Shown here in pieces: positions 45,516-52,802 of a DNA stretch of 64,000 nucleotides (position 1 is its first letter; every line of letters begins with the position of its first letter). A model generated the notes under the pieces. The model had not been told where the DNA came from and searched no databases. It saw nothing but the letters and a program-made list of their open reading frames with translations. The stretch is from Rhodobacterales bacterium 32-67-9 (GTDB taxonomy: Bacteria > Pseudomonadota > Alphaproteobacteria > Rhodobacterales > Rhodobacteraceae): the NCBI GenBank assembly GCA_002280515.1, contig NCEA01000022.1, forward strand, positions 1 through 64,000, written 5' to 3'. A program made the position numbers and the translations under genes.

Positions 45516-45646
45516 CCGAACGGCAGCGCGTAGATCAGCGTCTTGATCGCCATCGAGGTGACGAGGACGCGCTTGAGCAGAAGCAGAAGTCCCATGAACG
45601 CAGTGAGCGCGACCCCGGCGGTCAGGAGATAGTCGAAACTCACCAT
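45512..45646 (-). CDS. 44-residue membrane peptide, first gene of the Tad operon
   Basis: It starts MVSFDYLLTAGVALTAFMGL with one transmembrane helix, and its basic C-terminal half reads KRVLVTSMAIKTLIYALPFG. Its stop overlaps the tadA start (4 bases). GGAGG lies 7-11 bases upstream of the ATG. Together with the three pilin-like peptides it makes four tiny membrane peptides in this operon. Confidence 0.5.
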   Translation of the reverse strand: MVSFDYLLTAGVALTAFMGLLLLLKRVLVTSMAIKTLIYALPFG

Positions 45647-45842
45647 GTCGTAGCCTCCCTGTGGCTGGGGCGGACCCGGAAAGCACGGTATCCGCCCTAG
45701 TAATTCACAGGATTTCCAACCGGTTGCGGCGGCTTCGTAAGTTAAACGACGCCGACCCGGTTCCGTGGCGAGGGGCTATTCTCACGGCAAGTTGAACGGC
45801 AAGACGCCGCCCTTCCACCGCCCAGATGCCACGGAGTTCCCG

Positions 45843-46145
45843 ATGCGCCGCATGTTCCTTCCAGTCCTTCTCATCGCCGCCTCGAGCGGTGTGGAGGCCC
45901 GGGAATGCGCGGAGCTTGGTCTCTCGAACGACTACCTCTCGGCCATGTTCTGCGCCGAACTCAAGGCGATCGCCGGAGGAACGGTGTCGCGCGGCGTTGG
46001 TGACGGGGGCAGTGCGCAGGACGTGCTGCCTCTGCCTGAATGGCCCGAGGTCGAGATCCTCCAGGATGCCTTCCGCGCCGACCCGCGCAAGACGCTCGAC
46101 CTGATCCGGCGGATCAAGGATGCCGGAGGGCTTGCCTCCGAATGA
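45843..46145 (+). CDS. small exported protein with C-terminal DP-KTL-LI-RI-DAGG motif
   Basis: A 100-residue protein with a signal peptide (about 1-19). Cysteines are in ECAELG and FCAELK and may form a disulfide. The C-terminal DPRKTLDLIRRIKDAGG matches the small protein at 24162-24347 in 13 of 17 positions. It is divergent from the Tad operon, and the 196-base region between them (45647-45842) should hold both promoters, though I cannot name clear -35/-10 pairs. The function is unknown. Confidence 0.6.
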   Translation: MRRMFLPVLLIAASSGVEARECAELGLSNDYLSAMFCAELKAIAGGTVSRGVGDGGSAQDVLPLPEWPEVEILQDAFRADPRKTLDLIRRIKDAGGLASE

Positions 46146-46191
46146 CCTCCCCCGAAACCCTCAACCCAATCAAGCAGAAGTGAGTTTTGAC

Positions 46192-46521
46192 ATGTCTACC
46201 GATAGATTTTCCCTGACCGGATTGCTCGTTGTCGGATGCGCTGCCCTTGGCGCCTGTGTTCCGGTGCCGGCCCCGCAGCCCGAGCGGCAGGCGATGCCGG
46301 CCTATGCCCCGACCTATACGCCGAGCTACACGCCGACCTACACCCCGGCGCCCGCGCCGGCGCCCGTTCCCTCGGCCGCGCCCGCCCCGGCCCCGGCGGC
46401 ACCCGCCGCCCCGGCATCCTCGACGCCGCCGAGCTATTTCAACGGTGGTGGCGGCGACGGTGGCAGCGGCGGGGGTGGTGGCTCCGGTGGTGGCAGCGGT
46501 GGCGGCGGCGGCTGGGGCTAA
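46192..46521 (+). CDS. Pro/Ala-rich, Gly-rich small lipoprotein
   Basis: A 109-residue lipoprotein. A signal sequence ends in the lipobox LGAC (cysteine near residue 22). It is followed by TYTPSYTP-type repeats and a Pro/Ala-rich segment, then by a Gly/Ser tail from about residue 83 to the end. The start at 46192 was chosen because it gives a good signal. It lies 46 bases after the small exported protein gene and before a strong terminator. Confidence 0.7.
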   Translation: MSTDRFSLTGLLVVGCAALGACVPVPAPQPERQAMPAYAPTYTPSYTPTYTPAPAPAPVPSAAPAPAPAAPAAPASSTPPSYFNGGGGDGGSGGGGGSGGGSGGGGGWG

Positions 46522-46541
46522 CTCCCACACCCCCGACCGAT

Positions 46542-46574
46542 GAAGGCCCGGCGATCGTGCGTCGCCGGGCCTTC
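46542..46574 (+). terminator. strong hairpin terminator after the lipoprotein gene
   Basis: A perfect 13-bp stem (46542-46554 with 46562-46574) around a 7-base loop, 20 bases after the lipoprotein stop. A second hairpin (CCCGTGC with GCACGGG, 46574-46592) touches it. There is no long T-run. Confidence 0.7.
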
Positions 46575-46639
46575 CCGTGCCTGCCGCACGGGTGCCGTCC
46601 CATATTGACCGCGCGCCCGGTGGCGGGAGAGAGTGCGGC

Positions 46640-47332
46640 ATGGGGGAAAAGCCGCCTGACCGTCCGTCCGGGAGCGTTCTGCTCACATCGCTCACCGATA
46701 CCGATCGGGGCGATCTTCTGGCGCTTGCGCACCGCGCGTCTTTCCAATCCGGCCAGATGATCTTCAGCCGCACCGACCCCGGCGACACGCTCCTCCTGAT
46801 CGAGGAGGGGGTGATCGAGATTTCCATCACGTCGCTCTCTGGGCGGAAATCGGTGCTGAACCACATGGGGCCGGGCGAAGCCCTGGGGGAGATCGCGCTC
46901 CTCGACGGCGGCTTGCGCAGCGCGGATGCAGTGGCGACGACGCCGGTCCGGGGGCTTCTTCTCTATCGCCGTGACGTGACGGCGTTCCTGCGCGACCGGC
47001 CGCATGCGCTTTTCGCGCTGGTGGCGGAGCTTTGCGGCAAGGTGCGCAACGCCTCCGAGATGTTCGCGACGCAGGCGCAGACCGAGGCTCCGTCGCGGCT
47101 TGCCCGCACGCTCATCCGTCTTGGCGACCGCTGGGGGACGGAAGGCGCGGGGGGCGTTCTCTTGCCCTCGGCGCGGTTTTCGCAATCCGACCTTGGCGAA
47201 TATTCCGGCCTCTCGCGCGAGAACGTCAACCGACGCCTTCGGGCCTGGGCCGGTGAGGGCATCGTCGAGATCACGCCGGAGGGCATCCTGTTACGGAACA
47301 CCGGGGCGCTGCGCGATATCGCCGGGGACTGA
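46640..47332 (+). CDS. Crp/Fnr-family transcriptional regulator
   Basis: A 230-residue regulator with an N-terminal cyclic-nucleotide-binding fold (about residues 20-130). GEALGEIALLDGGLRSADAVA resembles the cNMP phosphate-binding cassette (GExxGExxLxxxxxRSAxAxA). The C-terminal winged helix carries FSQSDLGEYSGLSRENVNRRL. No Fnr cysteines are present. The cyclase gene converges directly behind it, so cAMP is a plausible ligand. Confidence 0.82.
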   Translation: MGEKPPDRPSGSVLLTSLTDTDRGDLLALAHRASFQSGQMIFSRTDPGDTLLLIEEGVIEISITSLSGRKSVLNHMGPGEALGEIALLDGGLRSADAVATTPVRGLLLYRRDVTAFLRDRPHALFALVAELCGKVRNASEMFATQAQTEAPSRLARTLIRLGDRWGTEGAGGVLLPSARFSQSDLGEYSGLSRENVNRRLRAWAGEGIVEITPEGILLRNTGALRDIAGD

Positions 47333-47334
47333 CG

Positions 47335-48117
47335 TCAGGTGAGAGACGTGGCCTCTACCGGCTGCGAAATCCCCTTGAGGTCGAAGCTCCGCATCGCACC
47401 GGCGTCGCCACCGGCCGCGTCGGTCAAGGCCTTGCTCGCCAAGGCCTCGCCGGCTGCGGCAGCGGCAGCAAGCCGGGCCGTGATATTGACCTCGACGCCG
47501 AAGATCGACACGTCGCGGAAAAGGCCGCGCGCGGCCTGCACGGTGCCGATGTAGACCTCGCCCAGATGCACGCCGACACCGACGGGCACCGCGCCGTCGC
47601 CGGCCCGGGCATCGGCCGAGATCGCGCGCGCGGCGGTCAGGGCGAGCCGTGCGTGGTCAGGCCCGGAAAACCCGGGCGGCCAGACCGCGACGATGCAGTC
47701 GCCGTAGAAGGCGAGGATGAATCCGTCATTGTCGGTGATCGCCTTCGTGGCGCTGTCGAGGAAGCGGTTCACCCGCTCCGACGCGGCCTTTGGCCCGGCG
47801 CTTTCGGCGAAGGCGGTCGAATTGCGGATGTCGGCGAACAGCACCGACATCCCGACCTCGGCGCCGCCGGGGAAGGCATCGAGAAAGCCGTCGCAGGCAT
47901 TGCAGTAATTCTTGTTCCGGCTTGACGGCGCCTTGCCGCGAAACCGCATGTAAAGCCCGCCGAGCCCGGCGAACGGGGCCTTGCAGAGCTTGCAGCGCGG
48001 ATCGCGCGGCAGCTTCGCATGGAAGGACTGCTGGGCGCTGAGATCGGGATGGCCGACGGCGAAGATCGTGTGCCAAAGCTCGGTGTTGCCGTCTTCCTTG
48101 GTATAGGTCTCGGTCAT
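47335..48117 (-). CDS. class III adenylate/guanylate cyclase with Cys4 motif
   Basis: A 260-residue protein. An N-terminal four-cysteine motif (CKLC near residue 42, CNAC near residue 72) could bind zinc or iron. The C-terminal class III cyclase domain follows from about residue 90. The two metal aspartates are in LFADIRNST and FYGDCIVAVW, and the transition-state region is VEVNITARL. It converges on the Crp/Fnr gene with 2 bases between stops. Whether it makes cAMP or cGMP cannot be settled from sequence. Confidence 0.78.
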   Translation of the reverse strand: MTETYTKEDGNTELWHTIFAVGHPDLSAQQSFHAKLPRDPRCKLCKAPFAGLGGLYMRFRGKAPSSRNKNYCNACDGFLDAFPGGAEVGMSVLFADIRNSTAFAESAGPKAASERVNRFLDSATKAITDNDGFILAFYGDCIVAVWPPGFSGPDHARLALTAARAISADARAGDGAVPVGVGVHLGEVYIGTVQAARGLFRDVSIFGVEVNITARLAAAAAAGEALASKALTDAAGGDAGAMRSFDLKGISQPVEATSLT

Positions 48118-48126
48118 GGTCCCCCC

Positions 48127-49053
48127 CTAAAGCCAGTATTTTTCGGGCATCGGCGAAATGATCATGCTCATGTTCGGGGTCACGGGAACCAGCGCCGGGC
48201 TGTTGTTGACGACGCTGGCCCAGAGGAAGGTCGGGCCGGCGCGGACGTGGCGCGGCGGCTGGATGCCGCGATACATCACCGCGAAGGTGTCGCCCTTGGC
48301 GAAGGGCGGTTCGGGCAGGAGGCAGGTGCGGAACCGGCCGGGATTGCCGGGGTCCGGCTCCTTCCGCGGGATCGACGGAACCGAGACGACAATTCCGGCG
48401 TTCAGCATCTCGCCCGAGATCCATTCCGGCGCCTCGGCAAGGCTCATCACATGGTCGTGGTCGAGACCGTAGAGCGGCGGCACATGCGGGCCGGTCAGCA
48501 GTTCGGCGGTCTGGAGGTTGGTCATGTGGGCTTCGTGCGTATGCCCGAAGCCGGGTTCCTTGTGGCCCCACATGAAATAGGACGCGGTATCGGGGGCGGG
48601 CTCATGGTGGGCGAAGGGCCGCCAGAGGACGACGCGCTTCACCGTGATCTCGATCTTGTCGATGACCGGCAGCGTCTCCCTGTCGTTCCAGGGAAACCAG
48701 CCTTCGGGCTCGGGGTCGGGGGGCGGGCGGAAGCCGCGGTAGATGGCGCCGGTGAAGGAGGTCCGGGCGAACCCGCCGAGCGACGGGATCGAGCATTTGT
48801 CCTCGATCCGGTTGCAGAGAATGAAGGTGTCGTCGGGGTAGAGGTCGCGCTGGCGCAGGTATTCGGCGCGCGCCTCTTCCGGCAGATCGACATGCAGGAT
48901 CAGCTGATACTTGTGCTTTTCGCAGTGATATTGCGTCATGTGGACGCCGTAGATCCGCTCCAGCCCGACAAGGATGAAGGCATGCTGGCAGGGCGGGTTG
49001 TCGACCTCGGGGTGGTCGTAGCTCATCTGCGGGGGAATGTTGAAATGGACCAT
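48127..49053 (-). CDS. hypothetical protein in the decarboxylase-cyclase operon
   Basis: A 308-residue soluble protein that I do not recognise. It has no signal peptide or membrane segment. It is rich in histidine and proline (RPFAHHEP, FGHTHEAHMT, YGLDHDHVM) and has several cysteines, so a metal site is possible. It lies 2 bases after the decarboxylase gene and 9 bases before the cyclase gene, so it is co-transcribed with both. Confidence 0.55.
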   Translation of the reverse strand: MVHFNIPPQMSYDHPEVDNPPCQHAFILVGLERIYGVHMTQYHCEKHKYQLILHVDLPEEARAEYLRQRDLYPDDTFILCNRIEDKCSIPSLGGFARTSFTGAIYRGFRPPPDPEPEGWFPWNDRETLPVIDKIEITVKRVVLWRPFAHHEPAPDTASYFMWGHKEPGFGHTHEAHMTNLQTAELLTGPHVPPLYGLDHDHVMSLAEAPEWISGEMLNAGIVVSVPSIPRKEPDPGNPGRFRTCLLPEPPFAKGDTFAVMYRGIQPPRHVRAGPTFLWASVVNNSPALVPVTPNMSMIISPMPEKYWL

Positions 49054-49055
49054 GA

Positions 49056-51257
49056 TCAGGGCTCCGTCCCAAGGTCGTATCTGGCGATGATCCGGCTCCG
49101 GACATCCTCGATCGTGGTGCGGAAAACCGTCATCAGCGTGGGAATGAAATTGCCGTCCGCCGTCGCCGTCAGGAACGGGTTCTGCATCGTAGAGATGAGG
49201 AAGCGCACAGGCTGGCCGGCCACGTAATCCACGCCGGCGCGCTCGGCGAAGCTTCGCACGAAGTCCGTGCCGTAAGTATCCGGGGAAAAAGCGGAACTCG
49301 TGACGAAAAGCGGCGTCGTCGGCACCTCGCCGGCCTTTTCCGGCACTTCGAGGCTCAGCCGGTGGAAGAGCGTGTTGTTGAATTCGTTCAGAAGCGCGAG
49401 GTCACGGTTGAGTCGGCCCTCGACCTTGAAGTTGAACGCATAGGCAAAGACCGTGAGGTCGGGGCCGAGCGACTGGAAGAGCGCGAGAAGCTCGGGGTTT
49501 GCCTTGAAGCGTGCCATCAGTTCGGGGTTGTCGCCGGGGACGATCCGGTCCCGGATCAATGCGCGTTCGGCCTCGATCTCGGCGGCGGTCTTGTGGGCCT
49601 TTTCCGACGGGAGCCGCTGGAACGGCACGACGATGAAATCGTCCTCGGGGGTGGCAAGCGTCGTCAGCGCCGCATAGTAGCGTTTGGAGTTGAAGACGCA
49701 GCGCCCCAGAAGCCGGCCATAGCCGAGCCTGTCGGGCGGCACGGTGATGTGCGAAAGTGCGACACCGACCGCCGCCGCGCCGGGTTTCGACCCCTCGATG
49801 CCGTAAACCCCGACGGTCGGCGCCTCGCCGTCATGGAAGACCACGGGCGAGGTCAGGGCGATCAGGAAGATCATGTCGCGGTTGCGGTAGCAAAGCGCGC
49901 CGGCCGGGTAGGGGACATAGCCCGACTTGTGCGGATCGACGGTGATCGTGTCGGCATGACGCAGCACGGCGAACTGGTCGCGGACATGGTCGCTCAGCGC
50001 CTCTTCCGGGGTGTCGTCGAGGCCGGTTTCCTCGCCGTCCGGGGTCAGCTTGTTCGTCGCGGGCTGGCGCAGAGTCGAGGCGAAGTAACCGCCCCAGGCC
50101 GCGTCGGCATGAAGCGCGAAGGTCAGGCCGCGCCCGGCGAACTGGTCGCGCAGGGCGAGGATGTCGGCCAGGGGATCGACCGCGCTTTCTCCGGTGGAGC
50201 CGATGACCGCGACCACCTGAACCACGGGGCGCTTTTGCTCGAGGCAGGCGTCGAGCGCCCGCGCGAGCGCGGCGACGATCATCCGGCCGTCGAGGTCGAC
50301 CGGGATCGGCTGCACCGCGTGGCTGCCAAGTCCGAGCAGCGTCGCGGCCTTGACCCAGGAATAATGCGCCGTGGCCGGCACCAGGATCGCCGGTGTCGCC
50401 GCTACCGCGCCGTGCAGCATCTCGGCATCGAAGGCCGCGGCACCCCGCGCCTTGATCGTATGGGTATCGAGCGCCGCCTTCACCGCCGCTTCGTCGACGC
50501 CGGCCTCTGTCACCAGCCGCTTTGGCAGGGAAAGCGTGTCGTCGGTGGCCAGGTTGAGCAGTTCCCAGAGTGTGAGGTCAAGAAGCCGCGCCCACTGGCC
50601 GTCGGGCTTGCGGATATTGATCCCCTGCGCTTGTGCAAGGCCCGGCTCCACCCGGATCGCGCGGGCCAGCGCCACCGCCTGATACTTCAGGTTCCGCGCC
50701 GCCCACATGCTTTCGATGTTCGCCACCGATCCGTCGCAGGTGATGTGGCCCCAGGGCACCGGCGTCGCGGCCATGTCGTAGCCGAGCATGGTACAGAGGT
50801 CGCGCGCCGCCTGGATCTCGAGGCTGGTCGTCACCGGCGAGGCTTCGGCGGCGACGTTGTTCTGGTTGAAGAGCATCCCGGCAAAATAGCCCGCCGCACC
50901 GGGCATGGTGATGTCCCAGTACATGTGGCTCTGGTTGCGGTGGCTCGACAGCGGGATCGAGCCGCGCAGTTCCGAGGTGATCCGCCGCAGGTTCTCCTTC
51001 ATCGCAGCGACGGTCGTCTCGTAGCTCGGGTCGCGGGCGGCGACCATGTTCGGGTCGCCCGTCATGTAGTCCTCGCGCGCCTTGGCGTGGTCGCCGAGGG
51101 CGATGGCGATCAGTTCGGTCATGATGTCGAGGTTCTCGGCGTTCGGCCCGAGGAACCAGGCCGAGGGCGTGTGCGTCTCGGGCGGGGTGAGACCCAGCGG
51201 TTTGTGCGCCTTCGCCGAATGCCGCGCCGAAACGACGCTGTCCCAATCCGTCCCCAT
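49056..51257 (-). CDS. large PLP-dependent decarboxylase (tyrosine decarboxylase-like)
   Basis: A 733-residue group II PLP decarboxylase. HADAAWGGY carries the aspartate that contacts the pyridine nitrogen, and VDPHKSGYVPYPAGAL carries the PLP lysine. NQNNVAAEASPVTT is like the enterococcal tyrosine decarboxylase group. The start at 51257 has GAGG 6-9 bases upstream; in-frame ATGs at 51299 and 51410 lack this. The substrate (tyrosine, another aromatic amino acid or glutamate) is not determined. It is the first gene of a three-gene operon with a hypothetical protein and a nucleotide cyclase. Confidence 0.8.
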   Translation of the reverse strand: MGTDWDSVVSARHSAKAHKPLGLTPPETHTPSAWFLGPNAENLDIMTELIAIALGDHAKAREDYMTGDPNMVAARDPSYETTVAAMKENLRRITSELRGSIPLSSHRNQSHMYWDITMPGAAGYFAGMLFNQNNVAAEASPVTTSLEIQAARDLCTMLGYDMAATPVPWGHITCDGSVANIESMWAARNLKYQAVALARAIRVEPGLAQAQGINIRKPDGQWARLLDLTLWELLNLATDDTLSLPKRLVTEAGVDEAAVKAALDTHTIKARGAAAFDAEMLHGAVAATPAILVPATAHYSWVKAATLLGLGSHAVQPIPVDLDGRMIVAALARALDACLEQKRPVVQVVAVIGSTGESAVDPLADILALRDQFAGRGLTFALHADAAWGGYFASTLRQPATNKLTPDGEETGLDDTPEEALSDHVRDQFAVLRHADTITVDPHKSGYVPYPAGALCYRNRDMIFLIALTSPVVFHDGEAPTVGVYGIEGSKPGAAAVGVALSHITVPPDRLGYGRLLGRCVFNSKRYYAALTTLATPEDDFIVVPFQRLPSEKAHKTAAEIEAERALIRDRIVPGDNPELMARFKANPELLALFQSLGPDLTVFAYAFNFKVEGRLNRDLALLNEFNNTLFHRLSLEVPEKAGEVPTTPLFVTSSAFSPDTYGTDFVRSFAERAGVDYVAGQPVRFLISTMQNPFLTATADGNFIPTLMTVFRTTIEDVRSRIIARYDLGTEP

Positions 51258-51392
51258 CCGAACCTCGCTTCTGCGCGGCAAACGGAAAATCGTTTGCATA
51301 CGGGTTAAATCCCGCGTGTTCGGTACAATGGTTAACAGCAAGAACCGGTTTGTGGAAAATAATACGTCATCGTGGTCCGCAGGCGGGAAGGT

Positions 51393-51419
51393 GCCGCCCC
51401 GGTGCCACACCGGGACGGC
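51393..51419 (-). terminator. hairpin terminator after the TRAP transporter operon
   Basis: A 12-bp stem with one mismatch (51393-51404 with 51408-51419) around a 3-base loop. It lies 25 bases downstream of the dctM stop, between dctM and the decarboxylase gene. It probably separates the two transcripts. Confidence 0.55.
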
Positions 51420-51443
51420 GGTCGCGCTTCCGGCGTGCGGCCC

Positions 51444-52799
51444 TTAGCGGTAGACGAGGTCCGGCAGCCAGGTGATCACTTCCGGCAGCAGCATGCAGAT
51501 CGCCAACCCGACCGCCTGCAGGAGGAGGAACGGGATCGCCGAGCGGAAGATGTCCGACATCGGGATCGACTCTGGCGCCACGCCGCGCAGGTAGAAGAGC
51601 GCGTAGCCGAAGGGCGGCGAGAGAAAGCTCATCTGCATGTTGACGAGATAGAGCACGCCGAACCACAGCACCAGATCGTCGGTATTGTCGAAACCGTAGG
51701 CGGCCGCGCCGAGCGACTTGATGATCGGCACGAAGATCGGCACGCAGAGCAGGAGGATGCCGACCCAGTCGAGGAACATACCGAGGACGATCAGGATGAT
51801 CTGCATCACGATCAGGATGCCCCACGGGCCGAGCCCGTAGCCCTGCATCGTCTCCTGCACGAATTGCTGGCCGCCTTCGAGGACGTAGAGACCGACGAAG
51901 ATCGTGGCGCCGAACATGATCCAGATGACCATCGCGCTGGCCTTCAGAGTGGTCAGGCAGGCCTCGCGGATCGTCGGCCAATCGAGCCGGCGGTGGATCG
52001 CCGCGACGATGAAGGCGCCGAAGGTGCCGATGCCGGCGGCCTCCACCGGGGTTGCCACGCCCGAGAAGATCACGCCGAGGACGACGAAGATCAGCGCGAT
52101 GGGGGCAGACATCTTGCCGAGAAGATGGATCTTTTCCCGGGTCGAGACGCGTTCTTCCATCGGGATCGGCGGGCCGAGGTCGGGGTTGATGTAGCAGCGG
52201 ACCGTAACATAGAGGATGTAGAGGCCGGAAAGCATCAGCCCCGGAATGACCGCGCCGATGAAGAGCTCGCCCACCGACTGTTCGGCGACGACCGCGTAGA
52301 TGATGGCGAGGATCGAGGGCGGAATGAGGATGCCGAGCGTGCCGCCTGCCATGATCGAGCCCATGGCGATCTTCGGATCATAGCCGCGCTTCAGCATCGC
52401 CGGCAGTGCGATGATCCCCATCGTGACCACGGCCGCGCCGATGACGCCGACCATCGCCGCAAGGATCGTCGAGGCGATGATCGTGGCCGAGGCAAGCCCC
52501 CCCTTCACGCCGCCAAGCACCTTGTAGATCACGTCGAACATGTCGTTGATGATGCCCGCCCGTTCCAGCATCGCCGCCATGAATATGAAGAGCGGGATCG
52601 CCGAGAGCTGGTAGTTCGTCATCAGGGGAAAGATGCGGCTCGGCACGATGTTGAGCGCCCGCGCATCGCCGAGGATGAAGAGGAAGACGCAGGCCAGCCC
52701 CCCCGTGACGAAGGCCAGTGGCAGCCCCGCCATCAGCAGCGCCAGAAGCGATCCGAACATGATGAGCGTCAGAAGCTCGATGGAAATATCAAGACCCAT
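51444..52799 (-). CDS. dctM: TRAP transporter large permease DctM
   Basis: A 451-residue TRAP large membrane subunit with about 11-12 transmembrane helices. LIPPSILAIIYAVVAEQSVG and GVIGAAVVTMGIIALP are typical of the family. It lies 3 bases after dctQ. It couples uptake to an ion gradient together with DctQ and the binding protein. Confidence 0.88.
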   Translation of the reverse strand: MGLDISIELLTLIMFGSLLALLMAGLPLAFVTGGLACVFLFILGDARALNIVPSRIFPLMTNYQLSAIPLFIFMAAMLERAGIINDMFDVIYKVLGGVKGGLASATIIASTILAAMVGVIGAAVVTMGIIALPAMLKRGYDPKIAMGSIMAGGTLGILIPPSILAIIYAVVAEQSVGELFIGAVIPGLMLSGLYILYVTVRCYINPDLGPPIPMEERVSTREKIHLLGKMSAPIALIFVVLGVIFSGVATPVEAAGIGTFGAFIVAAIHRRLDWPTIREACLTTLKASAMVIWIMFGATIFVGLYVLEGGQQFVQETMQGYGLGPWGILIVMQIILIVLGMFLDWVGILLLCVPIFVPIIKSLGAAAYGFDNTDDLVLWFGVLYLVNMQMSFLSPPFGYALFYLRGVAPESIPMSDIFRSAIPFLLLQAVGLAICMLLPEVITWLPDLVYR

Positions 52800-52802
52800 G
52801 CT

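Noticed and set aside
45647-45842. Named promoter elements for the Tad operon and the divergent small gene
   Set aside because: The region is AT-richer than its surroundings, but no -35/-10 pair has acceptable spacing.
46316-46520. Tandem repeats in the lipoprotein gene as a CRISPR-like or satellite array
   Set aside because: The repeats are short, in frame and encode Thr/Pro and Gly/Ser; this is coding low complexity.
51258-51410. Longer start for the PLP decarboxylase (784 codons)
   Set aside because: The extra residues are not typical of the family and no ribosome-binding site precedes them. The ATG at 51257 has GAGG upstream.
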